From NCBI GenBank assembly GCA_041690535.1, contig JAWLHA010000026.1, positions 1-57,015 on the forward strand: a DNA stretch of 57,015 bases, written 5' to 3'. Shown piece after piece: positions 49,501 through 56,893 of the stretch (its first letter is position 1; the number at the start of each line of letters is the position of its first letter). The position numbers and the translations under genes are program-made. The notes under the pieces were generated by a model. That model was not told where the DNA came from and made no database searches. It saw nothing but the letters and a program-made list of their open reading frames with translations. This DNA comes from JAWLHA01 sp041690535. GTDB taxonomy: Bacteria > Pseudomonadota > Gammaproteobacteria > Thiohalomonadales > Thiohalomonadaceae.

Positions 49501-50419
49501 GCAGGTGATCAACTTCATCCGCAAGCCCATGCCCGGCCATTTGCCCAGCCAGACCATGCGCGCCCTGCTGGGGGCCGAGGACGACAAGACGGTCGCCATC
49601 CTGCGCGACCCCGCCAAGGCGAGTCTGGAGTCGGAGGCGGTGTTCTACTTTCCGGGGTGCGGCTCGGAGCGGTTGTTCAGTGACGTGGGGCTCGCCACCT
49701 TGGCCATGCTCTACGATGCCGGGGTGCAGGCCATCCTGCCGCCGGGCTATCTCTGCTGCGGTTACCCCCAGAGCGCCTCCGGCGACAAGGCCGGCGGCAA
49801 GCGCATCTCCACCGATAACCGCGTCCTCTTCCACCGGGTGGCCAATACCCTCAACTATCTGGACATCAAAACAGTGGTGGTCTCCTGCGGGACCTGTCTG
49901 GATCAGCTGCTTGGCTACCGTTTCGAGGAGATCTTCCCCGGCTGTCGCCTGGTGGACATCCACGAGTTCCTCATGGAAAAGGGTTACACCCTGGGCGCGG
50001 CCGAGGGCAAGCGCTATCTCTACCACGACCCGTGCCACAGCCCCATGAAGCAGTATGCCCCGCTGAAAGTCGCGGGGGCGCTGCTGGGACAGGAGGTGGC
50101 CCTCTCGGATCGCTGCTGCGGCGAAGCGGGTACCTTTGCCATTGCGCGGCCGGACATCGCCACCCAGGTGCGCCAGCGCAAGCAGGAGGAGCTCGAGCGT
50201 GGGGTGGGACGCATCCGGGCAGCGCTGCCGGGCGCCGAGGTGAAGCTCTTGACCGCCTGCCCGGCCTGCCAGACGGGGCTTTCCCGCTATCGGGACGACA
50301 CCGGGCTCGACACCGACTATATCGTGGTGGAGCTGGCCCGGGGTGTGCTCGGAGAGGAGTGGCAGAAGCGCTTCGTCGAGGTGGTTCGGCAGGGGGGGAT
50401 CGAGCGGGTCTTGTTGTAG
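46577..50419 (+). CDS. Large FAD-binding/Fe-S oxidoreductase (DUF3683 type)
   Basis: A 1280-residue fusion. The N-terminal DUF3683 region has NYTSFSDREIVIRFLGEEMW. The FAD-binding PCMH domain follows: IIPRGGGTGYTGGAVPLDAH and DASCIGGNIAMNAGGKKAV. The FAD-linked oxidase C-domain has HMHAGDGNVHTNIPVHSNDY and GEHGIGITKMQFLHPEVVEA. Two ferredoxin motifs come next, CLRCGKCKSVCTTHIPR and CTVCHRCVKPCPVNIDFG, then CCG repeats (CCGYPQSASGDKAGG and CCGEAGTFAIARPD). This is the D-lactate or glycolate dehydrogenase architecture in one chain; the substrate is a 2-hydroxy acid by inference. The start is ATG at 46577. Confidence 0.93.
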   Translation: MTTELPTRIREIPYNYTSFSDREIVIRFLGEEMWEVLEVLRAERVTGQSARMLFEVLGDMWVITRNPFIQDDLIENRKRWGSLVHALHHRLDQIVARANGNQQALKLADAAREAVRKFEAWLPTQRTLRRKALRRLSRVTRRDNIQFEGLARVSHVTDASDWRVEYPFVVVAPDSEEEVLPIVQACIDLGLTIIPRGGGTGYTGGAVPLDAHSAVINVEKLEAIGEVEWTRPPGLAEQVASVMVGAGAVTRRVSERAEAAGFVFAVDPTSQDASCIGGNIAMNAGGKKAVMWGTTLDNLVSWRMVTPDARWLEVERLNHNLGKIHEVEFAEFQVTRYLPDGSTPAGEPEVLRIPGPELRKSGLGKDVTNKFLGGLPGVQKEGCDGIITSARFVLHRMPNHTRTVCLEFFGSDLRRAVPAITETKDYLDALPGVMLAGLEHLDERYVRAVKYSTKAPRPDLPKMVLLADIVGDAEERVAEAASMVVRMANAREAEGFIAASPEARQRFWADRARTAAIAAHTNAFKINEDVVIPLERLGDYSEGIERINIEQSTRNKLQMVAAVLAYVEGTLPEIPRVEFDDAEGAAYIAGKREAARGHLQQVQAHWQNLLDHLDAPATEFGTLLGSELLTQAKPGDTIFNLLQRRVLRISYRREVERPLKEIFGGRDLEGVRHRLDAIHKAIRSSRLFVATHMHAGDGNVHTNIPVHSNDYAMLHEAEKVVERIMDLAQGLGGVISGEHGIGITKMQFLHPEVVEAFAAYKAKVDPNGHFNRGKLMPGSGLETAYTPSLRLLQQEAIILEASALGELNDMVKDCLRCGKCKSVCTTHIPRANLLYSPRNKILATGLIIEAFLYEEQTRRGISVRHFDEMNDVADHCTVCHRCVKPCPVNIDFGDVTVLTRNILKAQGKKHFNVGTALSMAFLNVTDPRTIKVMRKALVEWGYGAQRLAYGLAKRFALLPREKRPAATTGRMSTRAQVINFIRKPMPGHLPSQTMRALLGAEDDKTVAILRDPAKASLESEAVFYFPGCGSERLFSDVGLATLAMLYDAGVQAILPPGYLCCGYPQSASGDKAGGKRISTDNRVLFHRVANTLNYLDIKTVVVSCGTCLDQLLGYRFEEIFPGCRLVDIHEFLMEKGYTLGAAEGKRYLYHDPCHSPMKQYAPLKVAGALLGQEVALSDRCCGEAGTFAIARPDIATQVRQRKQEELERGVGRIRAALPGAEVKLLTACPACQTGLSRYRDDTGLDTDYIVVELARGVLGEEWQKRFVEVVRQGGIERVLL

Positions 50420-50482
50420 AGAGAAGCGGTCGGGATTATTCTTTCGGGGTGCGGCTCTTTTCCACCACAGCGGGCCGCACCT

Positions 50483-50648
50483 CAGGGTGAACGCATACTA
50501 ACGTTACTGCCGTGCTGTGAGCGACGTAAGTCCTTGAAAGCAGGTACGCTGTGAACACATCCCTGTACGCTCGACGGCCGCGTCCATGCGGCCGACGACC
50601 TGCTTTCAAGGACTTACATCGCTCTTGGGTAAGTATGCGTTTACCCTG
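50483..50648. mobile_element. Family B element with internal palindrome, 166 bp
   Basis: The ends are CAGGGTGAACGCATACTAAC and TAAGTATGCGTTTACCCTG. The duplication GGCCGCACCT stands on both sides (50473-50482 and 50649-50658). The centre has TCCTTGAAAGCAGGT and its inverted partner, as in the copy at 10017-10232, but with a shorter arm. Confidence 0.92.
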
Positions 50649-50890
50649 GGCCGCACCTACTCTTTTTTGCGGCTGGAGAGGGGATGGCCAAGTGCCCCTC
50701 CCGGCACGCGATGAGATCTCTCCCCCGCGCGGCCCCGTGCAGGAGGAGAGGTCCCCACAGCCCGCCTGGCCCTTTGTGGATGGGGGTTCACCCATGGGCA
50801 GTTTGCAGCAGCTGTGTGGAAGCATTCGCACGCGCGGCGGCGTGGCAGTACCCAAACCAACAATCGAAACACCACCAAAGGGGGAAGAAC

Positions 50891-51406
50891 ATGAAAAACA
50901 GACTGACCACGGCCATGCTGGCCGGGGCGCTTGGCCTGCTGCCCGTCGCCACCACGTGTGCCCAGGATGAATCGCCGATGATGGTGGATGTGAAGCGCCT
51001 CTCTCTGGAGAGCGCGGTGCGCATCGCCCAGGCCACTGTTGACGCCTGCCGCAAGGAGGGGGTGCAGGTGGGGGTGACGGTGCTCGATCGCGGCGGCAAC
51101 CCCCAGGCCATCCTGCGAGACACGCTGGCCCCGGACCTGACACTCACCATCAGCCGCCAAAAGGCGTACACCGCCATGTCCTTCAACAGCGCCACCTCGG
51201 CCATGGAAAATCGCTTCACCGCGCCTTTTTCCGTGGGTAAGGTCGAAGGGCTGGTGTTCAGTGCCGGCGGGGTGCCAATCACCGCCGGCGGGACCATTCT
51301 GGGCGGGGTAGGGGTCAGCGGTGCCCCCTCCGGCGAAACGGATGAGAAGTGCGCCCGCGCCGGCGTGGAGGCGGTGCTGGCCGATCTGGAAATGGCAGGT
51401 TTCTAA
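50891..51406 (+). CDS. GlcG/HbpS-type (DUF336) periplasmic protein
   Basis: A 171-residue protein. The signal peptide MKNRLTTAMLAGALGLLPVA is probably cleaved near TTCAQ. The mature part has the HbpS/GlcG fold: LSLESAVRIAQATVDACRKE, VTVLDRGGNPQAILRDTLAP, SRQKAYTAMSFNSATSAMEN and GGVPITAGGTILGGVGVSGA. Relatives bind haem or cobalamin, or sit with glycolate utilisation genes; the FAD/Fe-S enzyme upstream is in keeping with that. Location periplasm. Confidence 0.92.
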   Translation: MKNRLTTAMLAGALGLLPVATTCAQDESPMMVDVKRLSLESAVRIAQATVDACRKEGVQVGVTVLDRGGNPQAILRDTLAPDLTLTISRQKAYTAMSFNSATSAMENRFTAPFSVGKVEGLVFSAGGVPITAGGTILGGVGVSGAPSGETDEKCARAGVEAVLADLEMAGF

Positions 51407-51629
51407 CCCGTTCACTCCTGCGGAGGCTGGGCCGGTGAGTCGCGTCGTGGTCCAGCCCTCCGCAGCAATGCCCGCCGTCGGTCCTCCGCAAGCCTGCAGT
51501 GTACAGGTGGGGGCGGGCGCTTGATTGCCCGGCCCAGGTGCTGAATAAGGGCACGCCCGCGTGGGAACGGCCGTTCAGCTACGCTTGTGAACGGAAGGTC
51601 CGTCACAGCCTCGGGGAGGGCACAACCAC

Positions 51630-51836
51630 ATGTACCTGAAGCACAAGCCCACAGGCGATCTGGTGGAAGTGTTGGACATCCGCGCCATGATCGACCCCTA
51701 CAAGTCCCGGATTGCCGGACGGTTCCATGCGGGGGAGGAACTCCAGGATCCGGCCAATTTCGAAAAATCGGAACTGATCTTCCCCTCGGGAGAGGCGCTT
51801 CCCCGCTGCTGGATCGATCCCAACTACCGCGGTTGA
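51630..51836 (+). CDS. Small conserved hypothetical protein, 68 residues
   Basis: MYLKHKPTGDLVEVLDIRAM, then AGRFHAGEELQDPANFEKSE and FPSGEALPRCWIDPNYRG. I recall similar short proteins as conserved hypotheticals in gammaproteobacteria, but no function is known. The composition is acidic and soluble. The ATG at 51630 follows a GGAGGGCACAACCAC site. Confidence 0.78.
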   Translation: MYLKHKPTGDLVEVLDIRAMIDPYKSRIAGRFHAGEELQDPANFEKSELIFPSGEALPRCWIDPNYRG

Positions 51837-51878
51837 GCCCGTCTGCAGAGCAAGGCGGTGCTCATGGAGCCACGCTGG

Positions 51879-51929
51879 CAGGGTGAACGCCTACTTACAT
51901 CGCTCTTGGGTGAGTATGCGTTTACCCTG
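51879..51929. mobile_element. Family B element, shortest copy (51 bp)
   Basis: The ends are CAGGGTGAACGCCTACTTAC and TGAGTATGCGTTTACCCTG. CCACGCTGG flanks both sides, with one mismatch at the outer base of the 10-bp duplication (51869-51878 and 51930-51939). It consists of little more than the terminal repeats. Confidence 0.88.
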
Positions 51930-51961
51930 CCCACGCTGGGGAGCCGGCTGGCACGCCCCTA

Positions 51962-52217
51962 CTAGGCACCGAACAGATAAATCCGACGCGCCCAACATGT
52001 AGGGTGGATAAGCGCAGCGCATCCACCAATTCGACTAGGCACCGAACAGATAAATCCGACGCACAACATGTAGGGTGGATAAGCGCAGCGCATCCACCAA
52101 TTCGACGCCGCACGGTGGATGCGCTGCGCTTATCCACCCTACTTCGGTTCGCTGCCCCCGCCACCTGCGGCGCATTGGCGATTGGCGATCTTTCCGTTTA
52201 CCTGTTCGGTGCTCTAG
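51962..52217. repeat. Family A repeat with a partly duplicated left half
   Basis: It starts CTAGGCACCGAACAGATAAA, and the left end with part of the body (about 75 bp) is repeated in direct orientation at about 52036. It ends CTGTTCGGTGCTCTAG. The right CTAG contains the stop codon of the PilZ gene (minus TAG at 52216-52214). Confidence 0.88.
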
Positions 52218-52798
52218 GGCGTTCGGCCGCGCCGCTCGCGCAGTTGCGCGGACTGGCGTTCCAGGGTGTGGCGTACCAGCGCATCCCGCGCCGTATTGTC
52301 CAGGTCGGTGAAGGCGATGCCCACCCGCCACTGCCCTTCCGAATCCCCGGGGCGGCAATAGACCACCCGGCCCAGGGTGCTGATGCAGAGGCGGCTGGGA
52401 AAGCAGACCAGCTTGAGCGCAAGGCTCATCCCGTCTTGCAGAGGCGATTCGATGTCGAAGGCGATGCCCCCGGCGCTGAGATTGACGAGGCGGTTGGGGG
52501 TGAGATCCCGCAGGTTCGCCCCCACCACTGCGCTGGCCACCAGCTCGATCTTCCGATCCAGCAGCCCCAGGTAGTGGCCGATTTCCGGCTGCTCTTTCCT
52601 GATGATCGCAAGCAGATTGCTCGCCTGGCTGGCCATTGCACTGAGTTGCAGCACGAGGCTGCAAAGGTCTCCGGCCTCGCCGGTCCGATGGGCCAAAGAC
52701 TCGAGCTCCCCAGCCCCAACGGGCCGGAACTCGAGGTAGACCTGGTCATCGATGCGGAAGTACTCGCGACGTTCCACCCCTTCGAACTCCGTTTTCAC
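52214..52798 (-). CDS. PilZ-domain protein
   Basis: A 194-residue protein. The c-di-GMP motif parts are ERREYFRIDDQVYLEFRPVG (RxxxR) at the N-terminus and RLVNLSAGGIAFDIESPLQD (the (D/N)xSxxG element) near residue 112. The C-terminal segment RVVYCRPGDSEGQWRVGIAF completes the barrel. The middle helix (SLVLQLSAMASQASNLLAII) is an added region. The GTG at 52798 follows GGAGAGAAATCA. Its stop codon lies within the CTAG junction of a family A element. Confidence 0.9.
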   Translation of the reverse strand: MKTEFEGVERREYFRIDDQVYLEFRPVGAGELESLAHRTGEAGDLCSLVLQLSAMASQASNLLAIIRKEQPEIGHYLGLLDRKIELVASAVVGANLRDLTPNRLVNLSAGGIAFDIESPLQDGMSLALKLVCFPSRLCISTLGRVVYCRPGDSEGQWRVGIAFTDLDNTARDALVRHTLERQSAQLRERRGRTP

Positions 52799-52826
52799 TG
52801 ATTTCTCTCCCCCCCTTGCATCGCGG

Positions 52827-53030
52827 CTACCACCTTCTGAGTAGCCAGGCCAGAAGAGAGAGCAAGAGACTGACAACGATCGCGGTAGTTATGGGAATGT
52901 AGAGTCGGAACCCATCGCGCTCGACGACGATGTCGCCCGGCAGCCGCCCCAGCCCGAGCTTGGCGAGCCACGGCCAGGCAAGGCCAAGCAGAAGAAGCAG
53001 GACGCCGAGGGTGATCAGCAGGCGGGACAT
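52827..53030 (-). CDS. DUF2905 family membrane protein
   Basis: A 67-residue protein with two hydrophobic helices around a soluble loop: MSRLLITLGVLLLLLGLAWP, then LPGDIVVERDGFRLYIPITT and VVSLLLSLLAWLLRRW. The PGDI..RDGFR..PI pattern is the DUF2905 signature. Inner-membrane location; function unknown. It lies 28 bp upstream of the PilZ gene. Confidence 0.92.
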   Translation of the reverse strand: MSRLLITLGVLLLLLGLAWPWLAKLGLGRLPGDIVVERDGFRLYIPITTAIVVSLLLSLLAWLLRRW

Positions 53031-53044
53031 ACGTTTGCTGGATG

Positions 53045-53189
53045 GAGCACCGCACAGACAAACGGAAACGGGCGCCGATCGCCGCCAAATAACTCGGGGA
53101 GTGGCGGGCGGAACGGCCTTAGTATCGTGGATGCGCGGCGGTGATCCATCTACATGCGGGGCGCTTCGGATTCATCCGGTCGGTGTCCC
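53045..53189. repeat. Degenerate family A repeat
   Basis: GAGCACCGCACAGACAAACG at the left and CCGGTCGGTGTCCC at the right, with a drifted internal core (GTGGATGCGCGGCGGTGATC). It is an old copy between DUF2905 and rpiA. Confidence 0.65.
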
Positions 53190-53225
53190 TGCCGCACGGG
53201 TGGCACCCATGCGGCAGGCTTTGGC

Positions 53226-53885
53226 TCACATCTCCAGGGCGCGTACGCCGCTTTCGGAACCGACCAACACCACATCCGCCGGGCGCATGGCAAACAGGCC
53301 ATTGGTGACCACGCCGGTGATGTTGTTGAGTTTCTGTTCCAGCTTGGTGGGCTCCATGATCTGCAGCCCATGGACGTCCAGGATCACGTTGCCGTTGTCG
53401 GTGACGAAGCCCTCGCGGTAAACCGGCTCGCCGCCGAGTTTCGCCAGCTGGCGCGCCACGTAGCTGCGCGCCATGGGGATCACCTCGACGGGCAGGGGGA
53501 ATTTACCGAGGATGTCGACCACCTTGGTCTCGTCGACAATGCAGACGAACTTCCTGGCCACGGCGGCAACGATCTTCTCGCGGGTCAGCGCTCCGCCGCC
53601 TCCCTTGATGAGGTGGCCGTAGCGGTTGGTCTCGTCGGCCCCGTCCACGTAGACGGAGATGTGGTCGACCATGTTGAGGTCGAGCACCTCGATGCCGTGG
53701 CTCTTCAGCCGCTCCGCGCTCGCCTTGGAGCTGGCCACCGTGCCGGAAATCTTGTGCTTGATCTCGGCCAGATAGTCGATGAAGTGGTTGGCGGTCGAAC
53801 CGGTGCCAATGCCGATGATGGTATCGGGAACGACGTACTCAAGGGCCGCCTTGGCCACGGCCTTTTTCATCTCGTCCTGGGTCAT
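53226..53885 (-). CDS. rpiA: Ribose-5-phosphate isomerase A
   Basis: A 219-residue enzyme that interconverts ribose 5-phosphate and ribulose 5-phosphate. Signatures are IGIGTGSTANHFIDYLAEIK, the catalytic region VDGADETNRYGHLIKGGGGA with LTREKIVAAV, and VLDVHGLQIMEP. The length is normal. It is divergent from ilvA, the common gammaproteobacterial arrangement. Confidence 0.97.
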   Translation of the reverse strand: MTQDEMKKAVAKAALEYVVPDTIIGIGTGSTANHFIDYLAEIKHKISGTVASSKASAERLKSHGIEVLDLNMVDHISVYVDGADETNRYGHLIKGGGGALTREKIVAAVARKFVCIVDETKVVDILGKFPLPVEVIPMARSYVARQLAKLGGEPVYREGFVTDNGNVILDVHGLQIMEPTKLEQKLNNITGVVTNGLFAMRPADVVLVGSESGVRALEM

Positions 53886-54009
53886 GCTTCTCTCCAGTGA
53901 ACCTTTTTAGTTGTTTCTACCTGCGGCCCGAGGCCGCTCTCGCAAGGGGGATGCCTGATTTTCATGCGGCTGGGTGCCGCCTTGGCTCGAAACTGTTATG
54001 TTATGCCCC

Positions 54010-55518
54010 ATGACCGCTGAGTATATCAAACGTATTCTCTCCGCCCGTGTTTACGATGTGGCCGAAGAGACGCCCCTCGATCACGCCCGCACCCTCTCCC
54101 GCCGCCTCGGTAACGAAATTTGGCTGAAGCGCGAGGATCTCCAACCGGTCTTCTCGTTCAAACTCAGAGGGGCGTACAACAAAATGGTCTCGCTCACGCC
54201 CGAGCTGCGGGCGCGGGGGGTGGTGGCGGCCTCCGCCGGCAATCATGCCCAGGGGGTGGCGTTGGCGGCGCAGCGGTTGGGCACCCAGGTGCTGATCGTC
54301 ATGCCCAAGACCACCCCGGAGATCAAGGTCCAGTCGGTGCGCATGCTCGGGGCCGAGATCGAGCTGCGGGGCAACACCTACAACGATGCCTACGACTACG
54401 CGATGGAGCTGGTCCGCGAGCGCGGACTCACCTTCATTCACCCCTATGATGATGAGGATGTCATCGCCGGGCAGGGAACCATCGGCATGGAGATCCTGCG
54501 CCAGCATCCGGATGCGCTGGAGGCTGTGTTCGTTCCGGTGGGGGGGGGCGGATTGCTGGCGGGGGTCGCCTCCTACGTGAAGTATCTGCGCCCCGAAGTG
54601 AAGGTGATCGGCGTCGAGCCGGAGGATGCGGCCTGTCTCTACCACGCCCTGGCCGCCGGGCGCCGGGTGGAGCTCGAGCAGGTGGGGCTGTTCGCCGACG
54701 GGGTGGCGGTGCGCCAGGTGGGGGAGGAGCCCTACCGCATCGCCCGACAGTGTGTGGATGAGGTGATCCTCGTCACCACCGACGAGATCTGCGCGGCCAT
54801 CAAGGACATCTTCGAGGATACCCGCTCCATCGCCGAACCGGCCGGCGCCCTCGCGCTGGCGGGGTTGAAAAAGTACGTCGCTCGCGAAGGGCTGCGCGGC
54901 AGCCATTTGGCTGCCATCGAAAGCGGCGCCAACATCAACTTCGACCGGCTGCGCCACGTGGCCGAACGGGCTGAGCTGGGGGAGCGGCGCGAGGCGCTGC
55001 TGGCGGTGACCATTCCTGAACGGCCCGGCAGCTTCCGGGAGTTCTGTGATGTGCTGGGGACACGGGCCATCACCGAATTCAATTACCGGTTTGCCGATGC
55101 GGGCGAGGCCCACGTGTTCGTCGGGGTGCAGATGGCCGGTGAGGCGGCGCGCTCGGAGCTGGTCGCGGGGCTGAAGTCGAAGGGCTACGGCGTTCTCGAC
55201 ATGAGCGACAATGAAATGGCCAAGCTCCATGTCCGTTACATGGTGGGCGGCCGGGCCGACGTGGAGGACGAGCGGCTCATCCGCTTCGAGTTCCCGGAGC
55301 GCCCCGGCGCGCTGTTGCGCTTCCTGAACCGCATGGGCCGGCACTGGAACATCAGCCTGTTCCACTACCGGAATCACGGAGCCGCCTACGGTCGCGTGCT
55401 TGCCGGCATCCAGGTCCCGTCCGGTGACGAAGAGGCCTTTCGCGACTTCCTCGATCAACTCGGCTACCCAAGCTGGGAAGAGTCGGAGAACCCGGCCTAT
55501 TCACTGTTCCTGCGCTAG
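54010..55518 (+). CDS. ilvA: Threonine ammonia-lyase, biosynthetic
   Basis: A 502-residue PLP enzyme that makes 2-oxobutanoate from threonine, the first step of isoleucine synthesis. The PLP lysine is in QPVFSFKLRGAYNKMVSLTP. SAGNHAQGVALAAQRLG and GGGGLLAGVASYVKYLRPEV are the other binding loops. Two C-terminal ACT-like domains (AVTIPERPGSFREFCDVLG and RFEFPERPGALLRFLNRMGR) indicate feedback control by isoleucine. The ATG at 54010 gives the usual N-terminus MTAEYIKRILSARVYDVAEE. Confidence 0.98.
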   Translation: MTAEYIKRILSARVYDVAEETPLDHARTLSRRLGNEIWLKREDLQPVFSFKLRGAYNKMVSLTPELRARGVVAASAGNHAQGVALAAQRLGTQVLIVMPKTTPEIKVQSVRMLGAEIELRGNTYNDAYDYAMELVRERGLTFIHPYDDEDVIAGQGTIGMEILRQHPDALEAVFVPVGGGGLLAGVASYVKYLRPEVKVIGVEPEDAACLYHALAAGRRVELEQVGLFADGVAVRQVGEEPYRIARQCVDEVILVTTDEICAAIKDIFEDTRSIAEPAGALALAGLKKYVAREGLRGSHLAAIESGANINFDRLRHVAERAELGERREALLAVTIPERPGSFREFCDVLGTRAITEFNYRFADAGEAHVFVGVQMAGEAARSELVAGLKSKGYGVLDMSDNEMAKLHVRYMVGGRADVEDERLIRFEFPERPGALLRFLNRMGRHWNISLFHYRNHGAAYGRVLAGIQVPSGDEEAFRDFLDQLGYPSWEESENPAYSLFLR

Positions 55519-55663
55519 GTGTGATCTCTCTGTGGGTTGTTCACTCGGGGGGGGAGCCGGAAGAATGGAGGTGCCCCCCCGGAGCTCCCGAGTAAACGAC
55601 CTTAGAAGTGCCAAGGATGCCCGACTGACAGTCGTTCCACAGGGTGGTCACAATGGATTGGCG

Positions 55664-55745
55664 TAGGGTGGATAAGCGCAGCGCATCCATCGTTCACGGC
55701 ACCAACCTGGTGGATGCGCTACGCTGATCCACCCCAAGTGCTGAA
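55664..55745. repeat. Family A internal hairpin only (partial copy)
   Basis: GTAGGGTGGATAAGCGCAGC and its inverted partner (GTGGATGCGCTACGCTGATC) without terminal repeats. It lies next to a complete copy. Confidence 0.75.
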
Positions 55746-55774
55746 CAACCTGGTGGCCTTGCACGGCTAGCCGG

Positions 55775-55965
55775 CTAGAGCACCGAACAGATAAATCCGA
55801 CGTGCCCAACATGTAGGGTGGATCAGCGCAGCGCATCCACCGTGCAGCGTCGAATTGGTGGATGCGCTGCGCTTATCCACCCTACCTCGGTTCGCTGCCC
55901 CCGCCACCTGCGGCGCAATTTGGCTGCGATTGGCGATCTTTCCGTTTACCTGTTCGGTGCTCTAG
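55775..55965. repeat. Family A MITE-like repeat, full length (191 bp)
   Basis: CTAGAGCACCGAACAG at the left, CTGTTCGGTGCTCTAG at the right, with complete internal hairpin and tract. The sequence is close to copy 2 at 6521-6710. Confidence 0.9.
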
Positions 55966-56014
55966 CCCGCATTTCGCTACCTGGAGCGGTCGCTAATCTA
56001 CCGGCATTTCGGTG

Positions 56015-56473
56015 CTATTCCAGACTCAGGATGAATTCCCACTGCTCGGGGGTGACGGGCATCACCGAAAGCCGATTGCCCTTGCGTACCAGGGGCATCT
56101 CCTCCAACTCCGGGCGGCTCTTGAGCTCTTCCAGGGTGATGGTCCGCTTCAGCTTGCGCACGAAGCGGACATCCACCATGTACCAGCGGGGATTGTTCGG
56201 CGTGCTTTTCGGGTCATGATAGTTTGATTCCGGATTCCAGGCTGTGTGGTCCGGATAGCCCTCCCTAACGACCTCCGCAATCCCAACCACCCCCGGCTGC
56301 TTACAGTTCGAGTGGTAGAAGAGAATGCCATCACCCACACGCATCTGATCGCGCATCATGTTGCGCGCCTGGTAATTGCGGACCCCATCCCAGGGTTCGG
56401 TACCATTCGGCCGTTGGGCCAGGTCGTCGATGCCGAAGGTGTCAGGTTCTGATTTCATCAGCCAATACTGCAT
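56015..56473 (-). CDS. EVE-domain protein
   Basis: A 152-residue protein of the EVE/PUA-like fold (thymocyte nuclear protein 1 type): YWLMKSEPDTFGIDDL, WDGVRNYQARNMMRDQMRVG, GILFYHSNCKQPGVVGIAEV and RWYMVDVRFVRKLKRTITLE. EVE domains bind modified bases in nucleic acids and occur in some restriction or RNA-modification contexts. A GTG start 9 bp upstream is possible; the ATG at 56473 (MQYWLMKSEPDTF) matches the usual start. Confidence 0.94.
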   Translation of the reverse strand: MQYWLMKSEPDTFGIDDLAQRPNGTEPWDGVRNYQARNMMRDQMRVGDGILFYHSNCKQPGVVGIAEVVREGYPDHTAWNPESNYHDPKSTPNNPRWYMVDVRFVRKLKRTITLEELKSRPELEEMPLVRKGNRLSVMPVTPEQWEFILSLE

Positions 56474-56671
56474 AAAACGCACCGTCTATGTGATGTCGAT
56501 CATGGATTTTGGGCCATGGAAGCGGTTACATTTATCCCCAAGGGAAAAAAGGGCTTCTAAGCATATTGCAAGGAAATTGCCACCAGTATATATAACGTTA
56601 ACTGGCTTTCGCCTAACAACAATAACAAGGTACCAATCTGAACATGGGCCGGGTTGCGAGAGAGAGTGTCG

Positions 56672-56809
56672 ATGAAAAGGCGTAAACCTGATCTGATGAT
56701 TTTGCTCGCGGTGTTCGTCAGTGCGGGCGTGCTGATCACCGGACTGACCCAGGCGGCGCTTCGCGACGCCCCGCCACCCCAAACCAGCCAGGTGGTCTCG
56801 AGCCGCTGA
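56672..56809 (+). CDS. Small membrane protein, 45 residues
   Basis: MKRRKPDLMILLAVFVSAGV, then LITGLTQAALRDAPPPQTSQ. It has one basic start, one transmembrane helix and a short outer tail. GAGAGAGTGTCG precedes the ATG. Several short unannotated proteins of this shape exist in related genomes as far as I recall. Function unknown. Confidence 0.6.
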   Translation: MKRRKPDLMILLAVFVSAGVLITGLTQAALRDAPPPQTSQVVSSR

Positions 56810-56810
56810 T

Positions 56811-56893
56811 CAAATCCGCGTTGGCCGCTCCCGCCCCCGATCAAGGCATTCGAGGGCAGGCTTCGCCGGCATGACGAATGAATCAGCGTTCCC
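56811..56893. repeat. Family D repeat, copy near window end
   Basis: CTGATCAAATCCGCGTTGG type start and GCATGACGAATGAATCAGCG end, with a REP-like centre, matching the ends of the region at 2452-2710. Confidence 0.55.

Noticed and set aside
47054..50038. Very long minus-strand open frame opposite the FAD/Fe-S gene
   Set aside because: It is His/Gly/Val-rich shadow coding caused by GC-rich third positions; the plus frame has clear domains and motifs.
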